Notes under the pieces: generated by a model | Told to the model about the DNA's origin: nothing | What the model saw: only the letters and a program-made list of their open reading frames with translations | Databases searched by the model: none | Position numbers and translations under genes: made by a program | Assembly (NCBI RefSeq): GCF_003063335.1 | Contig: NZ_NERX01000004.1 | Coordinates: 124,001 to 188,000 of the forward strand | Origin: Limnohabitans sp. MMS-10A-192 | GTDB taxonomy: Bacteria; Pseudomonadota; Gammaproteobacteria; Burkholderiales; Burkholderiaceae_C | Length of the DNA stretch: 64,000 bases | Direction: 5' to 3' | Shown here: one piece after another, positions 52,783 through 61,677 of the stretch | How positions within the stretch are numbered: the stretch's first letter is position 1 | Layout: the number at the start of each line of letters is the position of its first letter

Positions 52783-53847
52783 ATGTCTTCACCCGTCTCT
52801 CGTTTTCAGGCCTTTGATTTGTTGGCCACCCCCATCGCCGTGATCGAGGGCGAAGGGCGCATCAGTTTTGTCAACGCGGCCCTGGAAGACGTGATGGGCA
52901 TGTCGCGCCGCAGTTTGATGGGCGCTTATTTGCCTGATTTTTTTGCCGATCCCCAGCCATTGAAAAATGCCTTGATCGGCGCACGGTCGAACGAGTTTGC
53001 AGCGCTGCGCTACGAAGCCATGCTCAACCGCTTGCACCATGGCGACAGCTTGCCGGTGCACATGATCGTTGCACCCTCGGACCGTGCGGAAGAGGTGATC
53101 ATCGAGCTGCTGCCGGTGGAGCAGCAAACCCGCCAAGAGCGTGAAGAGCGCCTGCTGGAGCAGGCGCTGGCCAACAAGGAGCTGATTCGCAATTTGGCCC
53201 ACGAGATCAAGAACCCGCTGGGCGGTATCCGCGGCTCGGCCCAGTTGCTTGAGATGGAGCTCGACAACAAAGACCTCACCGAATACACGCAGGTCATCAT
53301 CCACGAAGCCGATCGCCTGCAAACCTTGGTGGACCGTTTGCTGGCGCCGCACCGCCGCCCACATGTGGTGGGCGATGTGAACATCCACGAGGTGTGCGAG
53401 CGCGTTCGCTCCTTGATCCTGGCCGAGTTCCCCAAGGGCTTGAAGGTGGTGCGCGATTACGACACCTCGATTCCGGAGTTCCGGGGCGACCGTGAGCAGT
53501 TGATTCAGACCGTGCTCAACATCTCGCACAATGCGGCGCAGGCCCTGTCGGATCGCATCGCGCAAGGCGATGGACAGATCACATTCAAGAGCCGAATCTT
53601 GAGGCAAGTCACGTTTGGCAAGCAGCGTTATCGCCTGGCACTGGAATTGCATGTGATCGACAACGGGCCTGGTGTACCAGACTCGATCAAGGACCGCATT
53701 TTCTTCCCGCTCATATCGGGACGCGAAGGCGGCTCAGGCCTGGGGCTGACGTTGGCACAAACTTTTGTGCAACAGCACCACGGCATGATCGAGTGTGACA
53801 GCGAGCCCGGTCGTACGGATTTCAAGATTTTGATTCCGTTGCCTTGA
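52783..53847 (+). CDS. ntrB: Nitrogen regulation sensor kinase NtrB
   Basis: Cytosolic histidine kinase/phosphatase for NtrC, controlled by PII. The 354 residues from ATG 52783 begin with a PAS domain (AFDLLATPIAVIEGEGRISFVN), then phospho-acceptor His140 in RNLAHEIKNPLGGIRGSAQLLE, the N box LNISHNAAQAL, G1 DNGPGVPD and G2 GGSGLGLTLA. An in-frame TTG at 52771 is less likely as start. It is followed 19 bp later by ntrC. Confidence 0.96.
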   Translation: MSSPVSRFQAFDLLATPIAVIEGEGRISFVNAALEDVMGMSRRSLMGAYLPDFFADPQPLKNALIGARSNEFAALRYEAMLNRLHHGDSLPVHMIVAPSDRAEEVIIELLPVEQQTRQEREERLLEQALANKELIRNLAHEIKNPLGGIRGSAQLLEMELDNKDLTEYTQVIIHEADRLQTLVDRLLAPHRRPHVVGDVNIHEVCERVRSLILAEFPKGLKVVRDYDTSIPEFRGDREQLIQTVLNISHNAAQALSDRIAQGDGQITFKSRILRQVTFGKQRYRLALELHVIDNGPGVPDSIKDRIFFPLISGREGGSGLGLTLAQTFVQQHHGMIECDSEPGRTDFKILIPLP

Positions 53848-53866
53848 ACCCAAGAAAGCCCCTCAA

Positions 53867-55378
53867 ATGAAGCCGATCTGGATCGTAGACGATGACCAAT
53901 CCATCCGCTTTGTGCTTGAGAAAGCATTGCTGCGCGAAGGCCTGCCCACGCGCAGTTTCACCAACCCGCGCGAGGTCCTGAAAGCGCTCGACTCGGAAGA
54001 AGGGCGCGATGGCCCGCAGGTGCTGGTCAGCGACATCCGCATGCCCGGGGGCTCGGGTTTGGACCTGTTGGCCACCATCAAGCAGCGCATGCCCGGTTTG
54101 CCCGTCATCATCATGACGGCCTTCTCCGATCTGGACAGTGCCGTCTCGGCCTTCCAAAGCGGCGCCTTCGAGTACCTGCCCAAGCCATTTGACTTGCCCA
54201 AGGCGGTGGAGCTGATCCGCCGGGCGGTGGACGAGAGCCAACGCGAAGACGTGGCCGAAGAGAAATTGGTGGAAGCGCCCGAGATGCTCGGGCAAGCCCC
54301 GGCCATGCAAGACGTTTTCCGGGGCATTGGCCGCTTGGCGCAAAGCCATGTGACCGTGCTGATCACAGGCGAGTCGGGCTCGGGCAAAGAATTGGTGGCG
54401 CATGCGCTGCACAAGCATTCGCCCCGTGCCAACCAGCCCTTTGTGGCCATCAACACCGCAGCCATCCCCAAGGATTTGCTGGAGAGTGAATTGTTCGGCC
54501 ACGAGCGGGGTGCCTTCACGGGCGCACAAGCTTCACGGCGCGGGCGTTTTGAGCAGGCCGATGGCGGCACCTTGTTCCTCGATGAAATCGGGGACATGCC
54601 CTTTGATTTGCAGACCCGTTTGCTGCGTGTCTTGTCGGACGGCCATTTCTACCGCGTGGGCGGTCACAGCGCGGTCAAGGCCAATGTGCGCGTGATCGCC
54701 GCCACCCACCAAGACCTCGAAGAGCGCGTCAAACAAGGCGTCTTTCGCGAAGACTTGTTCCACCGCCTGAACGTGATCCGTTTGCGTTTGCCTGCGCTGC
54801 GCGAACGCCGCGAAGACGTGCCCATGCTGGCACGTTATTTCCTGCAGCGCAGTGCGCAGCAGCTGGGTGTGGAGCCCAAGCGCATGGCAGAAGCGGCCAT
54901 GGACAAGCTGGGGCAGTTCCAGTTTCCGGGCAACGTGCGCCAGTTGGAAAACATTTGCCACTGGCTGACCGTCATGGCGCCGTCGCAGCTCATTGAGCTC
55001 AAGGACTTGCCGCCAGAGGTCTTGGCAGCGGGTGCGCCCACCCCTGTGGTGGCCGGTGATGCGGCCACGGCGTCGGTGGCCCCATCGTCAGATGCAGGTG
55101 CTTTGCCCACCGCAAGTGCGCTGGCGGCAACGCCTTCGACCGCGCCTGTGACCGCCTCAGGGGGCGTGTGGGAGTCGGGGCTGGAGGAAGAGGCCTTGGC
55201 TTTGCTCCATGCCGGGCGCACCGATGTATGGGATGTGCTCACGCGGCGTTTTGAAACCAGCCTGATCCAGGCGGCCCTGTCGACCACGCGGGGGCGCCGC
55301 ATCGAAGCGGCTCAAAAACTGGGCATCGGGCGCAACACCATCACCCGCAAGATCCAGGAGCTGGGCATCGACGAGTGA
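53867..55378 (+). CDS. ntrC: Nitrogen regulation response regulator NtrC
   Basis: Sigma-54 activator of nitrogen-starvation genes including glnA. In 503 residues: receiver with DDD (8-10) and phospho-acceptor D56 in SDIRMPGG; AAA+ domain with Walker A GESGSGKE (168-175), sigma-54 contact loop GAFTGA (215-220) and DEIGDMP; a long Ala/Thr/Pro-rich linker (about 385-435, longer than usual); and a Fis-type HTH ending RRIEAAQKLGIGRNTITRKIQELG. Confidence 0.97.
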   Translation: MKPIWIVDDDQSIRFVLEKALLREGLPTRSFTNPREVLKALDSEEGRDGPQVLVSDIRMPGGSGLDLLATIKQRMPGLPVIIMTAFSDLDSAVSAFQSGAFEYLPKPFDLPKAVELIRRAVDESQREDVAEEKLVEAPEMLGQAPAMQDVFRGIGRLAQSHVTVLITGESGSGKELVAHALHKHSPRANQPFVAINTAAIPKDLLESELFGHERGAFTGAQASRRGRFEQADGGTLFLDEIGDMPFDLQTRLLRVLSDGHFYRVGGHSAVKANVRVIAATHQDLEERVKQGVFREDLFHRLNVIRLRLPALRERREDVPMLARYFLQRSAQQLGVEPKRMAEAAMDKLGQFQFPGNVRQLENICHWLTVMAPSQLIELKDLPPEVLAAGAPTPVVAGDAATASVAPSSDAGALPTASALAATPSTAPVTASGGVWESGLEEEALALLHAGRTDVWDVLTRRFETSLIQAALSTTRGRRIEAAQKLGIGRNTITRKIQELGIDE

Positions 55379-55384
55379 GGTGCC

Positions 55385-55409
55385 GGGCGTGCCGTGCCAA
55401 GGCACGCCC
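55385..55409. terminator. Hairpin between convergent ntrC and ferredoxin genes
   Basis: Perfect 9-bp stem GGGCGTGCC / GGCACGCCC with a 7-base loop, just after the ntrC stop. No T-tract follows, so Rho-independent activity is uncertain. Confidence 0.6.
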
Positions 55410-55435
55410 CAGCTTGCCCATGCACATGGCCAAGC

Positions 55436-55729
55436 TCAGTCAGCGAAGGGGTCTTTGAGCGACACGTCACCCATCGGGTACGCCACGCAAGGCAACACGC
55501 AGCCTTCGGCTTTTTCTTCAGCGGTCAGGCCGGGCCAGGCCATCTCGTAGCGCACCTGGCCTGAGACCAACTGGCCGATGCAGGTGCGGCAGGTGCCCGA
55601 GCGGCAGGAGCTGGGCCACTGCAGGCCGCCTTGCTCCAGAGAGTCCAGCAAAGTTTGTTCACGCCAGGCGTCAAAGCTGCCGCCATCGGGCGCGATGCGG
55701 GCATTGAAGAATGGGATGTCCTGGCTCAT
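55436..55729 (-). CDS. Plant-type [2Fe-2S] ferredoxin
   Basis: A 97-residue electron carrier with the cluster motif SCRSGTCRTCIG (C42, C47, C50) and a fourth Cys in GCVLPCVAYP (C81). The start ATG gives MSQDIPFFNARIAPDGG; an in-frame TTG 39 bp upstream is less likely. The gene starts 23 bp after the stop of the L,D-transpeptidase gene. Partner reductase not in the window. Confidence 0.92.
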   Translation of the reverse strand: MSQDIPFFNARIAPDGGSFDAWREQTLLDSLEQGGLQWPSSCRSGTCRTCIGQLVSGQVRYEMAWPGLTAEEKAEGCVLPCVAYPMGDVSLKDPFAD

Positions 55730-55751
55730 GCGCGGTGCAGGCTCGGGCCGA

Positions 55752-57104
55752 TCAGGTCGGACCTTCAAACACCAGCTTCCACTGGTTGGCTTCCTTTTGC
55801 CAATAGGTGCGCAGGTAAACGGCTTGGCGTTTGTCTTTAATGTTGGGGTCGCTCATGGTCACGACCATGGTTTCTTCGCCATCGTTCCAGTGCAGAACGG
55901 ACACGACTTCGAGTGGTTTGGCTTTGCGTGGGCCTTGTACGCCTTGAACCAGCTTGGGCCACCAATGGTCCAGGTCCAGCGCATCGCGCTCAAAGCGCTG
56001 GCTGTAGTAGCGCTTGAGTTTTTCAGCATCGCCGCTTTGGCGATCAGCCAACCATTGGTCCAATGTGGGCTGAAATTGGGTGTACGTGGTTGGCACTTGC
56101 CCTGCAGGAATCCAGTCGAGCTTTTCGGCAATCACCACGGGCGTCATGCGCCAGCCGGGCAAACGCAGCAGTTCTTCGATTTCGGCGTTGGCTAGCACGA
56201 CGCAGCCGTCGGTGGCCTCTGGTGCGCGTGAGTACTGAGCGCTGGGCGTGCCGTGCAACCAGATGCCCGAGCCCGTCTTGTTGCGCATGGCATCCACAGC
56301 GTTCGGGAAGTTGAGTGTCAAAGCACCCGATCCAAACAAATCTGGCAGCGTGGCGCCGGGCAAATTTTTCTGGATGAAATACACGCCAATGGGGGTTTTG
56401 CCGTCGCCCTCCTTGACTTTGCCCACGCCGTTGATGCCGACCGACACATAGGTCTCTTTGATCAACTCCAGTTTGAGCTGGCCGTCCGCACCGGTGCGGT
56501 TGGCAAACCAATACAAACGAGAGCGCGATGCATCCACCGCCGCGAGGTAGGGTTGCTGAGCGGCCAGAAACGCCACGGCGGCAGGCACCTGACCTTCCAG
56601 TGCCTGAGGTGCCGTGCGCGTCATGCGGCGCTTGGCCTCCATGACCAATTCTTCAAGCCGGCGCATGGCGGAAGGCTTCGTATCGGCATCCAGATCGACG
56701 CCTTCAACGGGCTGCAGGCTGCTGATGTTGAGCAAATCCGCGTAAAGCAGTTGGCCCAATTGGAATGTGGGAAATCGGGTGGTCAACACACGTGCAGTGT
56801 CCAAGGCCTGAGCGCGTTCGCCTTCGCCCAGGTGTTGGTAGATCTGGCGGACCAGCGTCTCAGGATCTTTGGCGTTGATGACGGCGGCCGTGGCACTGGG
56901 CTCGAATTCGAGCTTCCAGCGCATGGGCTCTGGAGAAACCTTGAAACTGTCTTGCAGACTGGCTGGCAAACGGTTGTGGTTTGACAGCCACCAGCCGGTC
57001 AGGCCAAAAGATGCCACCAGCAAGGTCGGCACAGCCCATCGCAAGTGCCAGGATGCCTTGCTTTTGCGCGGTTGTTGTCGAGTGGGAAAGCGCGGGAAGT
57101 TCAA
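55752..57104 (-). CDS. L,D-transpeptidase (YkuD, Cds6-like) with C-terminal NTF2-like domain
   Basis: Periplasmic cell-wall crosslinking or lipoprotein-attaching enzyme, 450 residues. An N-terminal membrane anchor (about 23-42) is followed by a helical region, then the YkuD domain (about 190-310) with His284 in WLHGTP and the catalytic Cys301 in SRAPEATDGCVVL. The last 110 residues form a strand-rich NTF2-like domain ending FEGPT. A partner with a similar C-terminal domain is coded immediately upstream, overlapping by four bases. Confidence 0.9.
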   Translation of the reverse strand: MNFPRFPTRQQPRKSKASWHLRWAVPTLLVASFGLTGWWLSNHNRLPASLQDSFKVSPEPMRWKLEFEPSATAAVINAKDPETLVRQIYQHLGEGERAQALDTARVLTTRFPTFQLGQLLYADLLNISSLQPVEGVDLDADTKPSAMRRLEELVMEAKRRMTRTAPQALEGQVPAAVAFLAAQQPYLAAVDASRSRLYWFANRTGADGQLKLELIKETYVSVGINGVGKVKEGDGKTPIGVYFIQKNLPGATLPDLFGSGALTLNFPNAVDAMRNKTGSGIWLHGTPSAQYSRAPEATDGCVVLANAEIEELLRLPGWRMTPVVIAEKLDWIPAGQVPTTYTQFQPTLDQWLADRQSGDAEKLKRYYSQRFERDALDLDHWWPKLVQGVQGPRKAKPLEVVSVLHWNDGEETMVVTMSDPNIKDKRQAVYLRTYWQKEANQWKLVFEGPT

Positions 57105-58306
57105 TTCACCGTCTCACGCGTGATGAGCCAATGGTCTCCTTGCTTGACCAATTCCAGGGTCTTGTGGCTGTTGCCCTTGAAGTTGTCCGACTCGTAGATT
57201 TGCTGGAAGCGGGCCGTGGCTTTGTTGCCCGTGGCCTCAACCTTGAAGTTGTTCACTTCCACGCTGATGGTTTTTTTGGAGACGATGCGCGTGCGGCGAT
57301 CGCTTTCCCATTTGGCGCGCGACATTTTGTCGGGCGGCGTGAAGCTGCTGGCGTAGGCGCCCAAATAGCGGTTCATGTCCTTTTGGCTCCAGGCCTTGGC
57401 CCAGGCCGCAACGGCATTGCGAATGTCGGTGCTGTCTGCCTTGGCTTGCTTTTGCTGAGCGTCATCTTTCTTGGGCTCAGGCTTGGGGGCTGCCACCGCT
57501 GCAACGACAGGCGCAGGTGTCACAGCCACAGCGGGCGCCACTGCGGCTGGCTTGGCTGCTGCGGGCGCAGGCGCGGATGCAGGCGCAGCGGCAGCGGCAG
57601 TGGGTGCCCTGGGTGCTGCCGCCACGGGCACTGTAGCTGCGGGTTTGGCGGCCTCACTGGCTGGCGCTGGTGCTTGAGGTGCAACCGGCGCAGCAGCAGG
57701 GGCAGTGGCAACTGGTGCAGCAGCTGCAACGACTTGTGCTGGTGCACGCTTGCTGGGGTCCATGCTGCCGAGCAAGGTCAGTTGCGGGGTGCTGTTTTTG
57801 ACCTTGCTGTCCACTTGCAAAGCCTTGGCATAGGTCTGTTTGGCCAACTGGCTTTGGATGTCCGACAAATTCCGGTGAGCCGCAGCATAGCTGGGGTGCG
57901 TCAGCAGGGCTTTTTCCAGTGCGGTGCGCGACTCTTCGAGCTTGCCTTTGGACGCATACAGCACGCCCAGGTTGTTGTAGGCCTCGGACAAATCGGGGTT
58001 GGACTCGGTGAGTTTCTTGAATGTGTCGATGGCCTTGTCGGTCTGGCCTTGCTGGGCCTGGATCACGCCTTCGAGGAATCGCAGCTGAACATCTTTGGGC
58101 GCGGCTTGGCGCTCTTGCTGAACGAGCTTGAGCGCTTGCTCCAGCTGACCGGTCTGAATGGCCTGCTTGATGCTGTCTTGTGGAGACAGGGCCGCTTGAG
58201 CGGTCAGTGCACCGGTCAAGCCCAGGGCCACTTGCAGCGCCCAAATCATCCTGGAATATGAATGCTTTGGTGCCGTCAAAGACAGCGATTTTTGATCAAA
58301 CAACAT
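57101..58306 (-). CDS. TPR protein with Ala/Pro linker and NTF2-like C-terminal domain
   Basis: A 401-residue exported or membrane-anchored protein. After an N-terminal hydrophobic segment (about 20-40), TPR repeats run to about 175 (DVQLRFLEGVIQAQQGQTDKAIDTFKKL; DLSEAYNNLGVLYASKGKLEESRTAL). Then comes an extremely Ala/Pro-rich linker (about 190-285) and a C-terminal NTF2-like domain (AVAAWAKAWSQKDMNRYLGAY). The ATGA overlap with the L,D-transpeptidase gene suggests a working pair at the cell wall. Confidence 0.88.
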   Translation of the reverse strand: MLFDQKSLSLTAPKHSYSRMIWALQVALGLTGALTAQAALSPQDSIKQAIQTGQLEQALKLVQQERQAAPKDVQLRFLEGVIQAQQGQTDKAIDTFKKLTESNPDLSEAYNNLGVLYASKGKLEESRTALEKALLTHPSYAAAHRNLSDIQSQLAKQTYAKALQVDSKVKNSTPQLTLLGSMDPSKRAPAQVVAAAAPVATAPAAAPVAPQAPAPASEAAKPAATVPVAAAPRAPTAAAAAPASAPAPAAAKPAAVAPAVAVTPAPVVAAVAAPKPEPKKDDAQQKQAKADSTDIRNAVAAWAKAWSQKDMNRYLGAYASSFTPPDKMSRAKWESDRRTRIVSKKTISVEVNNFKVEATGNKATARFQQIYESDNFKGNSHKTLELVKQGDHWLITRETVN

Positions 58307-58383
58307 AGCCTAATTGGTATTTCTGGAACCTGAGAATTGTAGCCAGTCGCAGGCCCCTTCCCTGGGCCAGATGGAGATGGTGA

Positions 58384-59055
58384 TCAGATGACCAAATAAG
58401 GCGCCGACGCCGACCATGCCGTGGGGATTTTGAAGGCCATTTCGGCCTCGGTGAAGGGGTGCGCAAACGCCAATTCTTGTGCATGCAGCATCAAGCGCGG
58501 GCTCAGTGCTTTGATGTTGGGCGGTGCATACAGCGAGTCGCCCAGCATGGGGTGGCCAATGCTTTGCATGTGCACGCGCAGCTGGTGGGTGCGCCCCGTC
58601 ACGGGCTCCAGCTCGATCAAGGTGGCCGTCTCGCCCGTATCCAGCACGCGCCAGCGGCTGCGGCTGGCTTTGCCATCGGGGTGGATGATGTGGATCGGGC
58701 GACGCTCCCAGTCCAGCAAGATGGGGCCGTCGATCGTGCGCCAGCCCTCTTCGTCGGCCGCTTGCGCGGCTTGCGTTTGGGCGGGATGACCCGCCACCAC
58801 GGCCACGTAGCGCTTTTTGACCTGTCGGGTTTCAAACAAACGGCTCAGGCGGCGCTGCGCCTCGATGCCACGCGCCATGAGCAGCAAGCCGGAGGTGTCC
58901 TGGTCGAGCCGGTGCACGATCAGGGCTTCGGGGTAGACGTCTTGCACGCGTTTGGACAGGCAGTCCTGCTTGTCCGGGCCGCGACCGGGCACAGAGAGCA
59001 GTCCGCTGGATTTTTCGAGCACCAGCAGATGCTCGTCTTCATGGATCGGTGTCAT
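58384..59055 (-). CDS. RluA-family pseudouridine synthase
   Basis: A 223-residue RNA pseudouridine synthase with the catalytic motif IVHRLDQDTSGLLLMARG (Asp near 51), RRLSRLFETRQVKKRYVAVV and GRTHQLRVHMQSIGHPMLGDSLY. It has no S4 domain, consistent with RluA-type enzymes acting on tRNA or 23S rRNA. Target site unknown. Confidence 0.92.
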   Translation of the reverse strand: MTPIHEDEHLLVLEKSSGLLSVPGRGPDKQDCLSKRVQDVYPEALIVHRLDQDTSGLLLMARGIEAQRRLSRLFETRQVKKRYVAVVAGHPAQTQAAQAADEEGWRTIDGPILLDWERRPIHIIHPDGKASRSRWRVLDTGETATLIELEPVTGRTHQLRVHMQSIGHPMLGDSLYAPPNIKALSPRLMLHAQELAFAHPFTEAEMAFKIPTAWSASAPYLVI

Positions 59056-59101
59056 CGAAAACTCAAAGGGCCAGTGAGCCCGGGCCCATCAGGGCAGCAG
59101 A

Positions 59102-59242
59102 TCAGGAGGGTTTGACTTTGCCGCGAGGCGCCACAAACGTACTGGGTGCCATGGGGCGGTCCGAGGTGAACGTCTTGGGCGGTGAGGTGTCTTTTTTAGG
59201 CTTCTTGGCCATTTTGTTGCTGCGTTGTTCGCCTTTGGCCAT
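59102..59242 (-). CDS. Small basic protein, 46 residues
   Basis: MAKGEQRSNKMAKKPKKDTS followed by a Pro/Ser/Thr-rich tail ending GKVKPS. GAGGA six bases before the ATG supports translation. Short Lys-rich proteins with this MAKG(E/Q)QR.N motif are widespread in proteobacteria and unnamed. Role unknown, perhaps nucleic-acid-associated given the charge. Confidence 0.7.
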   Translation of the reverse strand: MAKGEQRSNKMAKKPKKDTSPPKTFTSDRPMAPSTFVAPRGKVKPS

Positions 59243-59353
59243 GATGCATCCTCGGTGGTCATCCCGGATTGGGAAGTCTTCGATGGTAAGGCACAAACTC
59301 GTTGATGGGCGATGCTGCGCTGGACTTGATCAGCGTCAATGCCCTGTGACGCG

Positions 59354-59565
59354 ATGGACCCCGGGTCAAGCCCGGGGTGACATATCCATCGCTGGATGTC
59401 GGGCCAGGCTTGAACAAGCCAACGCCATGCCGGACTTGAGCAATCAGATGTCATACCGGACTTGATCCGGTATCCATAACTCAAGGTTATGCCGCACTTG
59501 AACAAGTCAACGTCATGCCGGACTTAAGTAAACCCATGGATGCCGGACTTGATCCGGCATCCATG
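59354..59565. repeat. Dispersed palindromic repeat cluster 10
   Basis: Direct copy 59354-59382, further copies at about 59449-59477 and 59540-59565 (ATGCCGGACTTGATCCGGCAT), and half-copies (CATGCCGGACTT-type) around 59425 and 59512. They fill most of the 325 bp gap 59243-59567, which holds no gene. Confidence 0.87.
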
Positions 59566-59567
59566 AC

Positions 59568-60203
59568 TTATTTCACTTCGGTCACAAACTGCTCGCGTGG
59601 GCGGCGGACCTTTTTGAGGCCGACCAGCCAGTCGCCTTCAGCGCGGTAGCCCAGCGGCACGATGGCCACGCTGCGCAGGTTGCGAGCGGCCAGGCCCAGG
59701 ATCTCGTCCACAGCGGCAGGCTCAAAGCCTTCCATCGGCGTGGCGTCGACTTCTTCAAAAGCTGCGGCAATCAAGGAAGCGCCCAAGCCAATGTAGGCCT
59801 GGCGAGCAGCGTGCTCGAAGTTCACCTTGGCATCGCGGCCTGGGTAATTGGCCAACAGCATCTTGCGGTAGTTTTCCCAGCCTTCGTTGGTGCCACCGCG
59901 CTCGGCGTTGGTCAGGTCAAACATGTGGTTGATGCGCTCGGCCGTGTAGTTGTCCCACGCGGCAAACACCAACAGGTGCGAGCCTTCGGTCACTTGGGCC
60001 TGGTTGTAGGCTTTGGGCTGGATCTGCGCACGCACAGCGGCGTTGCTGACCACGATCACTTCAAACGGCTGCAAGCCGCTCGATGTGGGGGCCAGGCGTG
60101 CGGCTTCCACGATGCGGTCGACTTTGTCTTGCGGCACGACTTTGGTCGGGTCCATTTTTTTGCAAGCGTAGCGCCACTGCATTTTCTGGAGCAAATCGGA
60201 CAT
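59568..60203 (-). CDS. Nitroreductase-family NAD(P)H oxidoreductase
   Basis: FMN flavoprotein of the NfsB type, 211 residues. Motifs: MQWRYACKKMDPTKVV, SSGLQPFEVIVVSN, EHAARQAYIGLGASLIAA and LRSVAIVPLGYRAEGDW. It reduces nitro compounds or quinones; the physiological substrate is unknown. A leftward gene flanked by repeats downstream and rluE upstream. Confidence 0.9.
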   Translation of the reverse strand: MSDLLQKMQWRYACKKMDPTKVVPQDKVDRIVEAARLAPTSSGLQPFEVIVVSNAAVRAQIQPKAYNQAQVTEGSHLLVFAAWDNYTAERINHMFDLTNAERGGTNEGWENYRKMLLANYPGRDAKVNFEHAARQAYIGLGASLIAAAFEEVDATPMEGFEPAAVDEILGLAARNLRSVAIVPLGYRAEGDWLVGLKKVRRPREQFVTEVK

Positions 60204-60251
60204 GTTTTTCCTTGTTGGTGATTGAGCGGATGCGCGATTGTGTCCGAAACC

Positions 60252-60785
60252 CTATTCCACCTGCTGCCATGTGCCTGAAGGCAGGTCACGCAAGTGATAC
60301 GGGCCAATGGCGGTGCGGATCAGGCGCAGCGTGGGCAAGCCCACCGCCGCCGTCATGCGGCGCACTTGCCGGTTGCGGCCTTCGCGGATGGACAACTCCA
60401 GCCACGAAGTCGGAATGTTCTTGCGCTCGCGGATCGGCGGGTTGCGCGGCCACAAGTCAGCTGGCGGCGTCACCGCTTGGGCGCGGGCGGGCAGGGTGAG
60501 GCCGTCGTTCAGCGTCACGCCCCGGGCCAGCGCCGTCAGCGCTTTGTCGTCCACCACGCCCTCGACCTGCACCAAATAAGTCTTTTCCATCTTGAAGCGC
60601 GGATCGGCAATGCGCGCCTGCAGTTGGCCATCGTCGGTCAACAGCAGCAAACCTTCGCTGTCGGCGTCCAGCCGCCCGGCCACGTACACACCGGGCAGGT
60701 CGATGTGGTCCTTCAGGCCCTGCCAGCGCCCCTCGGGGGTGAACTGGCTGAGCACGCCATAGGGTTTGTTGAAGCGGATCAGCAT
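60252..60785 (-). CDS. rluE: 23S rRNA pseudouridine-2457 synthase RluE-like
   Basis: A 177-residue RsuA-family synthase, the short RluE/RsuA type without an S4 domain: [19 protein letters not shown], catalytic [20 protein letters not shown], and [27 protein letters not shown] 60785 is the family start; the frame stays open upstream but encodes nothing recognisable. Divergent from the SRAP-like gene. Confidence 0.92.
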   Translation of the reverse strand: MLIRFNKPYGVLSQFTPEGRWQGLKDHIDLPGVYVAGRLDADSEGLLLLTDDGQLQARIADPRFKMEKTYLVQVEGVVDDKALTALARGVTLNDGLTLPARAQAVTPPADLWPRNPPIRERKNIPTSWLELSIREGRNRQVRRMTAAVGLPTLRLIRTAIGPYHLRDLPSGTWQQVE

Positions 60786-60860
60786 GAGGGGCAATGGGCG
60801 GGGCAGGTGACAAGGCAGAGGGCGTGAGCGTATCAGGTCGCGTGGGTTAGCATCCCCCGC

Positions 60861-61538
60861 ATGAGCTCTCAATACGAATGCCTGAAAAGCGCCGACCTTT
60901 ATGCCGAGGCCTTTGGCGTTTCGGCCCCCGAAACCCTGCTGGACAAAGAAGTCTGGCCACGCAAACAGGGCTTTTTCATCCGCAAGGCACAGGCTGAGGG
61001 CGACACCGCCACAGCAGACGCCGAGCAGCCGCTGGTGATGGAACTGGCCCAGGGCCAGTTTGGCCTGGTGCCCGGCTGGGTCAAGTCCACCTCGGACGCC
61101 AAACTGCGCTCGACCAAACTGGCCGTGACCCGCTACGAAACCATGAGCACCGCCACGCCCACGCGCGACACCTGGCTCAAAGGCCAACGCTGCATCATCC
61201 CGATGCAAGCCTTTTTGGAAGACGACTGGCGCAGCGGCAAAGCCGTGCCCACCCGCATCGCCCGCGTGGACGGCAAACCCATGGGTGTGGCTGGTTTGTG
61301 GGAACACTGGGCCAAAGACGGCGAAAGCATCACCAGCTTCACCTTGCTCACGGTGAACGCCAACAGCCACGCGCTGATGAACCGCTACGGCCAAAACGGC
61401 AACGAAAAACGCATGCCCGCCATCCTGAACGAAGGGGCCTTGGCCGCTTGGCTGAGCGCACCGATCGACAAAGCACGTGAATTCATGCGGGCCTATCCGG
61501 CCAACTTGCTGCTGGCCAACCCGGTGCAGAAAAAATAA
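60861..61538 (+). CDS. SRAP-family (YedK/HMCES-like) protein lacking catalytic residues
   Basis: A 225-residue protein with the SRAP fold: [10 protein letters not shown], the region equivalent to the NAR.ET motif (LAVTRYETM), [23 protein letters not shown] and [15 protein letters not shown]. In active SRAP proteins the second residue is the nucleophilic Cys; here it is Ser (MSSQYECL). The Asn of NAR.ET is Thr, and the HDR.P histidine is replaced (GNEKRMP). Only the Glu of the F.E motif remains. It probably binds DNA or AP sites without the usual covalent chemistry, or is a divergent relic. Confidence 0.85.
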   Translation: MSSQYECLKSADLYAEAFGVSAPETLLDKEVWPRKQGFFIRKAQAEGDTATADAEQPLVMELAQGQFGLVPGWVKSTSDAKLRSTKLAVTRYETMSTATPTRDTWLKGQRCIIPMQAFLEDDWRSGKAVPTRIARVDGKPMGVAGLWEHWAKDGESITSFTLLTVNANSHALMNRYGQNGNEKRMPAILNEGALAAWLSAPIDKAREFMRAYPANLLLANPVQKK

Positions 61539-61677
61539 GCCAGAGCGGTTGCCTGTTTAAAAGGCAGTCCGTGCCAGCCCGCATGGTTTAAGGGTTTACG
61601 CGGATATCCCTGCAGTTGTCCACAGCTTCATTCACAGAAGCACGGAACAACTTGCTGCACCGCAACAGTGCACGCGT

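Noticed and set aside
61616..61624. TTGTCCACA, one mismatch from a DnaA box
   Set aside because: A single site without clustering, AT-rich unwinding element or dnaA/dnaN neighbours; chance match is likely, so no origin is called.
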